A DNA stretch of 64,000 nucleotides from Hippasteria phrygiana (lineage: Eukaryota > Echinodermata > Asteroidea > Valvatida > Goniasteridae), in contig JAZGUH010000326.1 of the NCBI GenBank assembly GCA_037893225.1, positions 3,658,001-3,722,000 on the forward strand, given 5' to 3'. Below are positions 9,121 to 22,510 of the stretch, one piece after another. Made by a program: the position numbers and the translations under genes. Numbering within the stretch: the stretch's first letter is position 1; every line of letters begins with the position of its first letter. The notes beneath the pieces were generated by a model, which saw only the letters and a program-made list of their open reading frames with translations, was not told the origin of the DNA and made no database searches.

Positions 9121-12100
9121 AAGCTGGCGATTGTCTCAAATTGTTGCGCTAGATCTAAGCTACCCATACGTGTGAAAATTGCTGGATTTGGTCAATATCC
9201 CATTCAATTATCAACAGGGAAAGGAGGGGCGTTCATCTGAAAATGTGGCAAACGTTAAGCAGCCACAATGCAGTAAACGGGAGAACGCACACAGAGTTCA
9301 CGGGAAGAAATTAGGTGCGAGGTTTGAATTTTCTCGAAGAGTTCTAACGCTGTGAAGCTGGCGATGGTCTCAAATTGTTGCGCTAGATCTAAGCTACCCA
9401 TACGTGTAAAAATTGCTTGATTTGGTCAATATACCATTCAATTATGAACAGGGAAAGGAGGGGCGTTCATCTGAAAATGTGGCAAACGTTAAGCAGTCAC
9501 AATGCAGTAAACGGAAGAACGCACACAGAGTTCACAGGAAGAAATTAGTTGCGAGGTTTGAATTTTCTCGAAGAGTTCTAACGCTGTGAAGCTGGCGATG
9601 GTCTCAAATTGTTCCGCTAGATCTAAGCTACCCATATGTGTGAAAAGTACTGGATTTGGTCAATATCCCATTCAATTATGAACAGGGAAAGGAGGGGCGT
9701 TCATCTGAAAATATGGCAAACGTTCAGCAGTCACAATACAGAATCGGAAGAACGCACACAGAGTTCACGGGAAGAAATTAGTTGCGAGGTTTGAATTTTC
9801 TCGAAGAGTTCTAACGCTGTGAAGCTGGCGATGGTCTGAAATTGTTGCGCTATATCTAAGCTACCCATACGTGTAAACATTACTGGATTTGGTCAATATC
9901 CCATTCAATTATGAACAGGGAAAGGAGGGGCGTTCATCAGAAAATGTGGCAAACGTTAAGCAGTCACAATGCAGTAAACGGAAGAACGCACACAGAGTTC
10001 ACAGGAAGAAATTTGTTGCGAGGTTTGAATTTTCTCGAAGAGTTCTAACGCTGTGAAGCTGGTGATGGTCTGAAATTGTTGCGCTATATCTAAGCTACCC
10101 ATACGTGTGAAAAGTACTGGATTTGGTCAATATCCCATTCAATTATGAACAGGGAAAGGAGGGGCGTTCATTAGAAAATGTGGCAAACGTTAAGCAGTCA
10201 CAATGCAGTAAACGGAAGAACGCACACAGAGTTCACAGGAAGAAATTTGTTGCGAGGTTTGAATTTTCTCGAAGAGTTCTAACGCTGTGAAGCTGGTGAT
10301 GGTCTGAAATTGTTGCGCTATATCTAAGCTACCCATACGTGTAAACATTACTGGATTTGGTCAATATACCAGTCAATTATGAACAGGGAAAGGAGGGGCG
10401 TTCATCTGAAAATATGGCAAACGTTAAGCAGTCACAATACAGAATCGGAAGAACGCACACAGAGTTCACGGGAAGAAATTTGTTGCGAGGTTTGAATTTT
10501 CTCGAAGAGTTCTAACGCTGTGAAGCTGGCGATTGTCTCAAATTGTTGCGCTAGATCTAAGCTACCCATACGTGTGAAAATTGCTGGATTTGGTCAATAT
10601 CCCATTCAATTATCAACAGGGAAAGGAGGGGCGTTCATCTGAAAATGTGGCAAACGTTAAGCAGCCACAATGCAGTAAACGGGAGAACGCACACAGAGTT
10701 CACGGGAAGAAATTAGGTGCGAGGTTTGAATTTTCTCGAAGAGTTCTAACGCTGTGAAGCTGGCGATGGTCTCAAATTGTTGCGCTAGATCTAAGCTACC
10801 CATACGTGTAAAAATTGCTTGATTTGGTCAATATACCATTCAATTATGAACAGGGAAAGGAGGGGCGTTCATCTGAAAATGTGGCAAACGTTAAGCAGTC
10901 ACAATGCAGTAAACGGAAGAACGCACACAGAGTTCACAGGAAGAAATTAGTTGCGAGGTTTGAATTTTCTCAAAGAGTTCTAACGCTGTGAAGCTGGCGA
11001 TGGTCTCAAATTGTTGCGCTATATCTAAGCTACCCATACGTGTGAAAAGTACTGGATTTGGTCAATATCCCATTCAATTATGAACAGGGAAAGGAGGGGC
11101 GTTCATCAGAAAATGTGGCAAACGTTAAGCAGTCACAATGCAGTAAACGGAAGAACGCACACAGAGTTCACAGGAAGAAATTTGTTGCGAGGTTTGAATT
11201 TTCTCGAAGAGTTCTAACGCTGTGAAGCTGGTGATGGTCTGAAATTGTTGCGCTATATCTAAGCTACCCATACGTGTAAACATTACTGGATTTGGTCAAT
11301 ATACCAGTCAATTATGAACAGGGAAAGGAGGGGCGTTCATCTGAAAATATGGCAAACGTTAAGCAGTCACAATACAGAATCGGAAGAACGCACACAGAGT
11401 TCACGGGAAGAAATTTGTTGAGAGGTTTGAATTTTCTCGAAGAGTTCTAACGCTGTGAAGCTGGCGATTGTCTCAAATTGTTGCGCTAGATCTAAGCTAC
11501 CCATACGTGTGAAAATTGCTGGATTTGGTCAATATCCCATTCAATTATGAACAGGGAAAGGAGGGGCGTTGATCTGAAAATGTGGCAAACGTTAAGCAGC
11601 CACAATGCAGTAAACGGGAGAACGCACACAGAGTTCACGGGAAGAAATTAGGTGCGAGGTTTGAATTTTCTCGAAGAGTTCTAACGCTGTGAAGCTGGCG
11701 ATGGTCTCAAATTGTTGCGCTAGATCTAAGCTACCCATACGTGTAAAAGTTACTTGATTTGGTCAATACACCATTCAATTATGAACAGGGAAAGGAGGGG
11801 CGTTCATCTGAAAATGTGGCAAACGTTAAGCAGTCACAATGCAGTAAACGGAAGAACGCACACAGAGTTCACAGGAAGAAATTAGTTGCGAGGTTTGAAT
11901 TTTCTCGAAGAGTTCTAACGCTGTGAAGCTGGCGATGGTCTCAAATTGTTCCGCTAGATCTAAGCTACCCACATGTGTGAAAAGTACTGGATTTGGTCAA
12001 TATCCCATTCAATTATGAACAGGGAAAGGAGGGGCGTTCATCTGAAAATATGGCAAACGTTCAGCAGTCACAATACAGAATCGGAAGAACGCACACAGAG

Positions 12101-13299
12101 TTCACGGGAAGAAATTAGTTGCGAGGTTTGAATTTTCTCGAAGAGTTCTAACGCTGTGAAGCTGGCGATGGTCTCAAATTGTTGCGCTATATCTAAGCTA
12201 CCCATACGTGTGAAAAGTACTGGATTTGGTCAATATCCCATTCAATTATGAACAGGGAAAGGAGGGGCGTTCATCAGAAAATGTGGCAAACGTTAAGCTG
12301 TCACAATGCAGTAAACGGAAGAACGCACACAGAGTTCACAGGAAGAAATTTGTTGCGAGGTTTGAATTTTCTCGAAGAGTTCTAACGCTGTGAAGCTGGC
12401 GATTGTCTCAAATTGTTGCGCTATATCTAAGCTACCCATACGTGTGAAAATTGCTGGATTTGGTCAATATACCATTCAATTATGAACAGGGAAAGGAGGG
12501 GCGTTCATCTGAAAATGTGGCAAACGTTAAGCAGTCACAATGCAGTAAACGGAAGAACGCACACAGAGTTCACAGGAAGAAATTAGTTGCGAGGTTTGAA
12601 TTTTCTCGAAGAGTTCTAACGCTGTGAAGCTGGCGATGGTCTCAAATTGTTGCGCTATATCTAAGCTACCCATACGTGTGAAAAGTACTGGATTTGGTCA
12701 ATATCCCATTCAATTATGAACAGGGAAAGGAGGGGCGTTCATCTGAAAATATGGCAAACGTTAAGCAGTCACAATACAGAATCGGAAGAACGCACACAGA
12801 GTTCACGGGAAGAAATTAGTTGCGAGGTTTGAATTTTCTCGAAGAGTTCTAACGCTGTGAAGCTGGCGATGGTCTCAAATTGTTGCGCTATATCTAAGCT
12901 ACCCATACGTGTGAAAAGTACTGGATTTGGTCAATATCCCATTCAATTATGAACAGGGAAAGGAGGGGCGTTCATCAGAAAATGTGGCAAACGTTAAGCT
13001 GTCACAATGCAGTAAACGGAAGAACGCACACAGAGTTCACAGGAAGAAATTTGTTGCGAGGTTTGAATTTTCTCGAAGAGTTCTAACGCTGTGAAGCTGG
13101 CGATTGTCTCAAATTGTTGCGCTATATCTAAGCTACCCATACGTGTGAAAATTGCTGGATTTGGTCAATATACCATTCAATTATGAACAGGGAAAGGAGG
13201 GGCGTTCATCTGAAAATGTGGCAAACGTTAAGCAGTCACAATGCAGTAAACGGAAGAACGCACACAGAGTTCACAGGAAGAAATTAGTTGCGAGGTTTG

Positions 13300-16200
13300 A
13301 ATTTTCTCGAAGAGTTCTAACGCTGTGAAGCTGGCGATGGTCTCAAATTGTTGCGCTATATCTAAGCTACCCATACGTGTGAAAAGTACTGGATTTGGTC
13401 AATATCCCATTCAATTATGAACAGGGAAAGGAGGGGCGTTCATCAGAAAATGTGGCAAACGTTAAGCTGTCACAATGCAGTAAACGGAAGAACGCACACA
13501 GAGTTCACAGGAAGAAATTTGTTGCGAGGTTTGAATTTTCTCGAAGAGTTCTAACGCTGTGAAGCTGGCGATTGTCTCAAATTGTTGCGCTATATCTAAG
13601 CTACCCATACGTGTGAAAATTGCTGGATTTGGTCAATATCCCATTCAATTATGAACAGGGAAAGGAGGGGCGTTCATCTGAAAATGTGGCAAACGTTAAG
13701 CAGCCACAATGCAGTAAACGGGAGAACGCACACAGAGTTCACGGGAAGAAATTAGGTGCGAGGTTTGAATTTTCTCGAAGAGTTCTAACGCTGTGAAGCT
13801 GGCGATGGTCTCAAATTGTTCCGCTAGATCTAAGCTACCCATACGTGTAAAAGTTACTTGATTTGGTCAATACACCATTCAATTATGAACAGGGAAAGGA
13901 GGGGCGTTCATCTGAAAATGTGGCAAACGTTAAGCAGCCACAATGCAGTAAACGGGAGAACGCACACAGAGTTCACGGGAAGAAATTAGGTGCGAGGTTT
14001 GAATTTTCTCGAAGAGTTCTAACGCTGTGAAGCTGGCGATGGTCTCAAATTGTTCCGCTAGATCTAAGCTACCCATATGTGTGAAAAGTACTGGATTTGG
14101 TCAATATCCCATTCAATTATGAACAGGGAAAGGAGGGGCGTTCATCTGAAAATATGGCAAACGTTAAGCAGTCACAATACAGAATCGGAAGAACGCACAC
14201 AGAGTTCACGGGAAGAAATTAGTTGCGAGGTTTGAATTTTCTCGAAGAGTTCTAACGCTGTGAAGCTGGCGATGGTCTCAAATTGTTGCGCTAGATCTAA
14301 GCTACCCATATGTGTGAAAATTACTGGATTTGGTCAATATCCCATTCAACTATGAACAGGGAAAGGAGGGGCGTTCATCTGAAAATATGGCAAACGTTAA
14401 GCAGTCACAATACAGTAAACGGAAGAAAGCAAACAGAGTTCATAGGAAGAAATTTGTTGCGAGGTTTGAATTTTCTCGAAGAGTTCTAACGCTGTGAAGC
14501 TGGCGATTGTCTCAAATTGTTGCGCTAGATCTAAGCTACCCATACGTGTGAAAATTGCTGGATTTGGTCAATATCCCATTCAATTATCAACAGGGAAAGG
14601 AGGGGCGTTCATCTGAAAATGTGGCAAACGTTAAGCAGCCACAATGCAGTAAACGGGAGAACGCACACAGAGTTCACGGGAAGAAATTAGGTGCGAGGTT
14701 TGAATTTTCTCGAAGAGTTCTAACGCTGTGAAGCTGGCGATGGTCTCAAATTGTTGCGCTAGATCTAAGCTACCCATACGTGTAAAAATTTCGTGATTTG
14801 GTCAATATACCATTCAATTATGAACAGGGAAAGGAGGGGCGTTCATCTGAAAATGTGGCAAACGTTAAGCAGTCACAATGCAGTAAACGGAAGAACGCAC
14901 ACAGAGTTCACAGGAAGAAATTAGTTGCGAGGTTTGAATTTTCTCGAAGAGTTCTAACGCTGTGAAGCTGGCGATGGTCTCAAATTGTTGCGCTATATCT
15001 AAGCTACCCATACGTGTGAAAAGTACTGGATTTGGTCAATATCCCATTCAATTATGAACAGGGAAAGGAGGGGCGTTCATCAGAAAATGTGGCAAACGTT
15101 AAGCTGTCACAATGCAGTAAACGGAAGAACGCACACAGAGTTCACAGGAAGAAATTTGTTGCGAGGTTTGAATTTTCTCGAAGAGTTCTAACGCTGTGAA
15201 GCTGGCGATTGTCTCAAATTGTTGCGCTATATCTAAGCTACCCATACGTGTGAAAATTGCTGGATTTGGTCAATATCCCATTCAATTATGAACAGGGAAA
15301 AGAGGTGCGTTCATCTGAAAATATGGCAAACGTTAAGCAGTCACAATACAGAATCAGAAGAACGCACACAGAGTTCACGAGAAGAAATTTGTTGCGAGGT
15401 TTGAATTTTCTCGAAGAGTTCTAACGCTGTGAAGCTGGCGATGGTCTCAAATTGTTGCGCTAGATCTAAGCTACCCATATGTGTGACAATTACTGGATTT
15501 GGTCAATATCCCATTCAATTATGAACAGGGAAAGGAGGGCCGTTCATCTGAAAATATGGCAAACGTTAAGCAGTCACAATACAGTAAACGGAAGAAAGCA
15601 AACAGAGTTCATAGGAAGAAATTTGTTGCGAGGTTTGAATTTTCTCGAAGAGTTCTAACGCTGTGAAGCTGGCGATTGTCTCAAATTGTTGCGCTAGATC
15701 TAAGCTACCCATACGTGTGAAAATTGCTGGATTTGGTCAATATCCCATTCAATTATCAACAGGGAAAGGAGGGGCGTTCATCTGAAAATGTGGCAAACGT
15801 TAAGCAGCCACAATGCAGTAAACGGGAGAACGCACACAGAGTTCACGGGAAGAAATTAGGTGCGAGGTTTGAATTTTCTCGAAGAGTTCTAACGCTGTGA
15901 AGCTGGCGATGGTCTCAAATTGTTGCGCTAGATCTAAGCTACCCATACGTGTAAAAATTCCGTGATTTGGTCAATATACCATTCAATTATGAACAGGGAA
16001 AGGAGGGGCGTTCATCTGAAAATGTGGCAAACGTTAAGCAGTCACAATGCAGTAAACGGAAGAACGCACACAGAGTTCACAGGAAGAAATTAGTTGCGAG
16101 GTTTGAATTTTCTCGAAGAGTTCTAACGCTGTGAAGCTGGCGATGGTCTCAAATTGTTGCGCTATATCTAAGCTACCCATACGTGTGAAAAGTACTGGAT

Positions 16201-17275
16201 TTGGTCAATATCCCATTCAATTATGAACAGGGAAAGGAGGGGCGTTCATCAGAAAATGTGGCAAACGTTAAGCTGTCACAATGCAGTAAACGGAAGAACG
16301 CACACAGAGTTCACAGGAAGAAATTTGTTGCGAGGTTTGAATTTTCTCGAAGAGTTCTAACGCTGTGAAGCTGGCGATTGTCTCAAATTGTTGCGCTATA
16401 TCTAAGCTACCCATACGTGTGAAAATTGCTGGATTTGGTCAATATCCCATTCAATTATGAACAGGGAAAAGAGGTGCGTTCATCTGAAAATATGGCAAAC
16501 GTTAAGCAGTCACAATACAGAATCGGAAGAACGCACACAGAGTTCACGGGAAGAAATTTGTTGCGAGGTTTGAATTTTCTCGAAGAGTTCTAACGCTGTG
16601 AAGCTGGCGATTGTCTCAAATTGTTGCGCTAGATCTAAGCTACCCATACGTGTGAAAATTGCTGGATTTGGTCAATATCCCATTAAATTATGAACAGGGA
16701 AAGGAGGGGCGTTCATCTGAAAATGTGGCAAACGTTAAGCAGCCACAATGCAGTAAACGGGAGAACGCACACAGAGTTCACATGAAGAAATTAGTTGCGA
16801 GGTTTGAATTTTCTCGAAGAGTTCTAACGCTGTGAAGCTGGCGATGGTCTCAAATTGTTGCGCTATATCTAAGCTACCCATACGTGTGAAAATTACTGGA
16901 TTTGGTCAATATCCCATTCAATTATGAACAGGGAAAGGAGGGGCGTTCATCAGAAAATGTGGCAAACGTTAAGCTGTCACAATGCAGTAAACGGAAGAAC
17001 GCACACAGAGTTCACAGGAAGAAATTTGTTGCGAGGTTTGAATTTTCTCGAAGAGTTCTAACGCTGTGAAGCTGGCGATTGTCTCAAATTGTTGCGCTAT
17101 ATCTAAGCTACCCATACGTGTGAAAATTGCTGGATTTGGTCAATATCCCATTCAATTATGAACAGGGAAAGGAGGTGCGTTCATCTGAAAATATGGCAAA
17201 CGTTAAGCAGTCACAATACAGAATCGGAAGAACGCACACAGAGTTCACGGGAAGAAATTTGTTGCGAGGTTTGAA
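13300..17275. repeat. 17-monomer higher-order repeat (3974 bp), copy B1
   Basis: Anchors 3974 bp apart are the monomer starts 13562/17536 and the TATCAACAGGG tags 14587/18561 and 15756/19730. Both copies share the private variant AAAATTTCGTG (near 14789 and 18763), where other copies have AAAATTCCGTG. The unit looks like the 12-monomer unit A with extra monomers added. Edges are approximate because they lie inside monomers. Confidence 0.8.
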
Positions 17276-20200
17276 TTTTCTCGAAGAGTTCTAACGCTGT
17301 GAAGCTGGCGATGGTCTCAAATTGTTGCGCTATATCTAAGCTACCCATACGTGTGAAAAGTACTGGATTTGGTCAATATCCCATTCAATTATGAACAGGG
17401 AAAGGAGGGGCGTTCATCAGAAAATGTGGCAAACGTTAAGCTGTCACAATGCAGTAAACGGAAGAACGCACACAGAGTTCACAGGAAGAAATTTGTTGCG
17501 AGGTTTGAATTTTCTCGAAGAGTTCTAACGCTGTGAAGCTGGCGATTGTCTCAAATTGTTGCGCTATATCTAAGCTACCCATACGTGTGAAAATTGCTGG
17601 ATTTGGTCAATATCCCATTCAATTATGAACAGGGAAAGGAGGGGCGTTCATCTGAAAATGTGGCAAACGTTAAGCAGCCACAATGCAGTAAACGGGAGAA
17701 CGCACACAGAGTTCACGGGAAGAAATTAGGTGCGAGGTTTGAATTTTCTCGAAGAGTTCTAACGCTGTGAAGCTGGCGATGGTCTCAAATTGTTCCGCTA
17801 GATCTAAGCTACCCATACGTGTAAAAGTTACTTGATTTGGTCAATACACCATTCAATTATGAACAGGGAAAGGAGGGGCGTTCATCTGAAAATGTGGCAA
17901 ACGTTAAGCAGCCACAATGCAGTAAACGGGAGAACGCACACAGAGTTCACGGGAAGAAATTAGGTGCGAGGTTTGAATTTTCTCGAAGAGTTCTAACGCT
18001 GTGAAGCTGGCGATGGTCTCAAATTGTTCCGCTAGATCTAAGCTACCCATATGTGTGAAAAGTACTGGATTTGGTCAATATCCCATTCAATTATGAACAG
18101 GGAAAGGAGGGGCGTTCATCTGAAAATATGGCAAACGTTAAGCAGTCACAATACAGAATCGGAAGAACGCACACAGAGTTCACGGGAAGAAATTAGTTGC
18201 GAGGTTTGAATTTTCTCGAAGAGTTCTAACGCTGTGAAGCTGGCGATGGTCTCAAATTGTTGCGCTAGATCTAAGCTACCCATATGTGTGAAAATTACTG
18301 GATTTGGTCAATATCCCATTCAACTATGAACAGGGAAAGGAGGGGCGTTCATCTGAAAATATGGCAAACGTTAAGCAGTCACAATACAGTAAACGGAAGA
18401 AAGCAAACAGAGTTCATAGGAAGAAATTTGTTGCGAGGTTTGAATTTTCTCGAAGAGTTCTAACGCTGTGAAGCTGGCGATTGTCTCAAATTGTTGCGCT
18501 AGATCTAAGCTACCCATACGTGTGAAAATTGCTGGATTTGGTCAATATCCCATTCAATTATCAACAGGGAAAGGAGGGGCGTTCATCTGAAAATGTGGCA
18601 AACGTTAAGCAGCCACAATGCAGTAAACGGGAGAACGCACACAGAGTTCACGGGAAGAAATTAGGTGCGAGGTTTGAATTTTCTCGAAGAGTTCTAACGC
18701 TGTGAAGCTGGCGATGGTCTCAAATTGTTGCGCTAGATCTAAGCTACCCATACGTGTAAAAATTTCGTGATTTGGTCAATATACCATTCAATTATGAACA
18801 GGGAAAGGAGGGGCGTTCATCTGAAAATGTGGCAAACGTTAAGCAGTCACAATGCAGTAAACGGAAGAACGCACACAGAGTTCACAGGAAGAAATTAGTT
18901 GCGAGGTTTGAATTTTCTCGAAGAGTTCTAACGCTGTGAAGCTGGCGATGGTCTCAAATTGTTGCGCTATATCTAAGCTACCCATACGTGTGAAAAGTAC
19001 TGGATTTGGTCAATATCCCATTCAATTATGAACAGGGAAAGGAGGGGCGTTCATCAGAAAATGTGGCAAACGTTAAGCTGTCACAATGCAGTAAACGGAA
19101 GAACGCACACAGAGTTCACAGGAAGAAATTTGTTGCGAGGTTTGAATTTTCTCGAAGAGTTCTAACGCTGTGAAGCTGGCGATTGTCTCAAATTGTTGCG
19201 CTATATCTAAGCTACCCATACGTGTGAAAATTGCTGGATTTGGTCAATATCCCATTCAATTATGAACAGGGAAAAGAGGTGCGTTCATCTGAAAATATGG
19301 CAAACGTTAAGCAGTCACAATACAGAATCAGAAGAACGCACACAGAGTTCACGGGAAGAAATTTGTTGCGAGGTTTGAATTTTCTCGAAGAGTTCTAACG
19401 CTGTGAAGCTGGCGATGGTCTCAAATTGTTGCGCTAGATCTAAGCTACCCATATGTGTGACAATTACTGGATTTGGTCAATATCCCATTCAATTATGAAC
19501 AGGGAAAGGAGGGCCGTTCATCTGAAAATATGGCAAACGTTAAGCAGTCACAATACAGTAAACGGAAGAAAGCAAACAGAGTTCATAGGAAGAAATTTGT
19601 TGCGAGGTTTGAATTTTCTCGAAGAGTTCTAACGCTGTGAAGCTGGCGATTGTCTCAAATTGTTGCGCTAGATCTAAGCTACCCATACGTGTGAAAATTG
19701 CTGGATTTGGTCAATATCCCATTCAATTATCAACAGGGAAAGGAGGGGCGTTCATCTGAAAATGTGGCAAACGTTAAGCAGCCACAATGCAGTAAACGGG
19801 AGAACGCACACAGAGTTCACGGGAAGAAATTAGGTGCGAGGTTTGAATTTTCTCGAAGAGTTCTAACGCTGTGAAGCTGGCGATGGTCTCAAATTGTTGC
19901 GCTAGATCTAAGCTACCCATACGTGTAAAAATTCCGTGATTTGGTCAATATACCATTCAATTATGAACAGGGAAAGGAGGGGCGTTCATCTGAAAATGTG
20001 GCAAACGTTAAGCAGTCACAATGCAGTAAACGGAAGAACGCACACAGAGTTCACAGGAAGAAATTAGTTGCGAGGTTTGAATTTTCTCGAAGAGTTCTAA
20101 CGCTGTGAAGCTGGCGATGGTCTCAAATTGTTGCGCTATATCTAAGCTACCCATACGTGTGAAAAGTACTGGATTTGGTCAATATCCCATTCAATTATGA

Positions 20201-20575
20201 ACAGGGAAAGGAGGGGCGTTCATCAGAAAATGTGGCAAACGTTAAGCTGTCACAATGCAGTAAACGGAAGAACGCACACAGAGTTCACAGGAAGAAATTT
20301 GTTGCGAGGTTTGAATTTTCTCGAAGAGTTCTAACGCTGTGAAGCTGGCGATTGTCTCAAATTGTTGCGCTATATCTAAGCTACCCATACGTGTGAAAAT
20401 TGCTGGATTTGGTCAATATCCCATTCAATTATGAACAGGGAAAAGAGGTGCGTTCATCTGAAAATATGGCAAACGTTAAGCAGTCACAATACAGAATCGG
20501 AAGAACGCACACATAGTTCACGGGAAGAAATTTGTTGCGAGGTTTGAATTTTCTCGAAGAGTTCTAACGCTGTGA
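17276..20575. repeat. 17-monomer higher-order repeat, copy B2 (partial)
   Basis: Second copy of the B unit, about 3.3 kb long. It stops matching near 20511-20580. B1 continues with a class I monomer (CCATACGTGTGAAAATTGC), while B2 passes to a monomer with ACCAATACGTGTAAACATT. Confidence 0.78.
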
Positions 20576-20579
20576 AGCT

Positions 20580-22510
20580 GGCGATGGTCTCAAATTGTTG
20601 CGCTAGATCTAAGCTACCAATACGTGTAAACATTACTGGATTTGGTCAATATACCAGTCAATTATGAACAGGGAAAGGAGGGGCGTTCATCTGAAAATAT
20701 GGCAAACGTTAAGCAGTCACAATACAGAATCGGAAGAACGCACACAGAGTTCACGGGAAGAAATTTGTTGCGAGGTTTGAATTTTCTCGAAGAGTTCTAA
20801 CGCTGTGAAGCTGGCGATTGTCTCAAATTGTTGCGCTAGATCTAAGCTACCCATACGTGTGAAAATTGCTGGATTTGGTCAATATCCCATTCAATTATGA
20901 ACAGGGAAAGGAGGGGCGTTCATCTGAAAATGTGGCAAACGTTAAGCAGCCACAATGCAGTAAACGGGAGAACGCACACAGAGTTCACGGGAAGAAATTA
21001 GGTGCGAGGTTTGAATTTTCTCGAAGAGTTCTAACGCTGTGAAGCTGGCGATGGTCTCAAATTGTTGCGCTAGATCTAAGCTACCCATACGTGTAAAAAT
21101 TCCGTGATTTGGTCAATATACCATTCAATTATGAACAGGGAAAGGAGGGGCGTTCATCTGAAAATGTGGCAAACGTTAAGCAGTCACAATGCAGTAAACG
21201 GAAGAACGCACACAGAGTTCACAGGAAGAAATTAGTTGCGAGGTTTGAATTTTCTCGAAGAGTTCTAACGCTGTGAAGCTGGCGATGGTCTCAAATTGTT
21301 GCGCTATATCTAAGCTACCCATACGGGTGAAAAGTACTGGATTTGGTCAATATCCCATTCAATTATGAACAGGGAAAGGAGGGGCGTTCATCAGAAAATG
21401 TGGCAAACGTTAAGCAGTCACAATACAGTAAACGGAAGAACGCAAACAGAGTTCATAGGAAGAAATTTGTTGCGAGGTTTGAATTTTCTGGAAGAGTTCT
21501 AACGCTGTGAAGCCGGCGATTGTCTGAAATTGTTGCGCTAGATCTAAGCTACCCATACGTGTGAAAATTGCTGGATTTGGTCAATATCCCATTCAATTAT
21601 GAACAGGGAAAGGAGGGGCGTTCATCTGAAAATGTGGCAAACGTTAAGCAGCCACAATGCAGTAAACGGGAGAACGCACACAGAGTTCACATGAAGAAAT
21701 TAGTTGCGAGGTTTGAATTTTCTCGAAGAGTTCTAACGCTGTGAAGCCTGGCGATGGTCTCAAATTGTTGCGCTAGATCTAAGCTACCCATATGTGTGAA
21801 AATTACTGGATTTGGTCAATATCCCATTCAATTATGAACAGGGAAAGGAGGGGCGTTCATCTGAAAATATGGCAAACGTTAAGCAGTCACAATACAGTAA
21901 ACGGAAGAACGCAAACAGAGTTCATAGGAAGAAATTTGTTGCGAGGTTTGAATTTTCTCGAAGAGTTCTAACGCTGTGAAGCTGGCGATGGTCTCAAATT
22001 GTTGCGCTATATCTAAGCTACCCATACGTGTGAAAAGTACTGGATTTGGTCAATATCCCATTCAATTATGAACAGGGAAAGGAGGGGCGTTCATCAGAAA
22101 ATGTGGCAAACGTTAAGCAGTCACAATGCAGTAAACGGAAGAACGCACACAGAGTTCACAGGAAGAAATTTGTTGCGAGGTTTGAATTTTCTCGAAGAGT
22201 TCTAACGCTGTGAAGCTGGTGATGGTCTGAAATTGTTGCGCTATATCTAAGCTACCCATACGTGTAAACATTACTGGATTTGGTCAATATACCAGTCAAT
22301 TATGAACAGGGAAAGGAGGGGCGTTCATCTGAAAATATGGCAAACGTTAAGCAGTCACAATACAGAATCGGGAGAACGCACACAGAGTTCACGGGAAGAA
22401 ATTAGGTGCGAGGTTTGAATTTTCTCGAAGAGTTCTAACGCTGTGAAGCTGGCGATGGTCTCAAATTGTTGCGCTAGATCTAAGCTACCCATACGTGTAA
22501 AAGTTACTTG
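20580..22510. repeat. Mixed satellite monomers between blocks B and D
   Basis: About eight monomers of classes I, II, IV, V and VI in an order I did not match to a single neighbouring unit. It includes the CCATACGGGTG variant near 21322, also seen near 25998, 33246, 38861 and 40031. It also has an AAGCCGGCG start near 21511, shared with 26889, 34137, 37410 and others. There are no genes or unique sequence. Confidence 0.75.

Larger units (their letters stand above)
6880..12400. repeat. Mixed satellite zone with a 6-monomer duplication
   Basis: The block 8654 to about 9590 recurs at 10056 to about 10990, 1402 bp downstream (six monomers, two of them 233 bp). Tags are CATTAGAAAATG and TATCAACAGGG at 9211 and 10613. 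A class VI monomer starting at 10290 recurs at 11225. The stretch near 7716-8160, with the AAGCCTGG and AAGCTAGCG starts, matches 24783-25230 at an offset of 17067 bp. The region from 11692 to about 12745 matches 22446 to about 23500 (offset 10754). There is no non-satellite sequence here. Confidence 0.75.
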
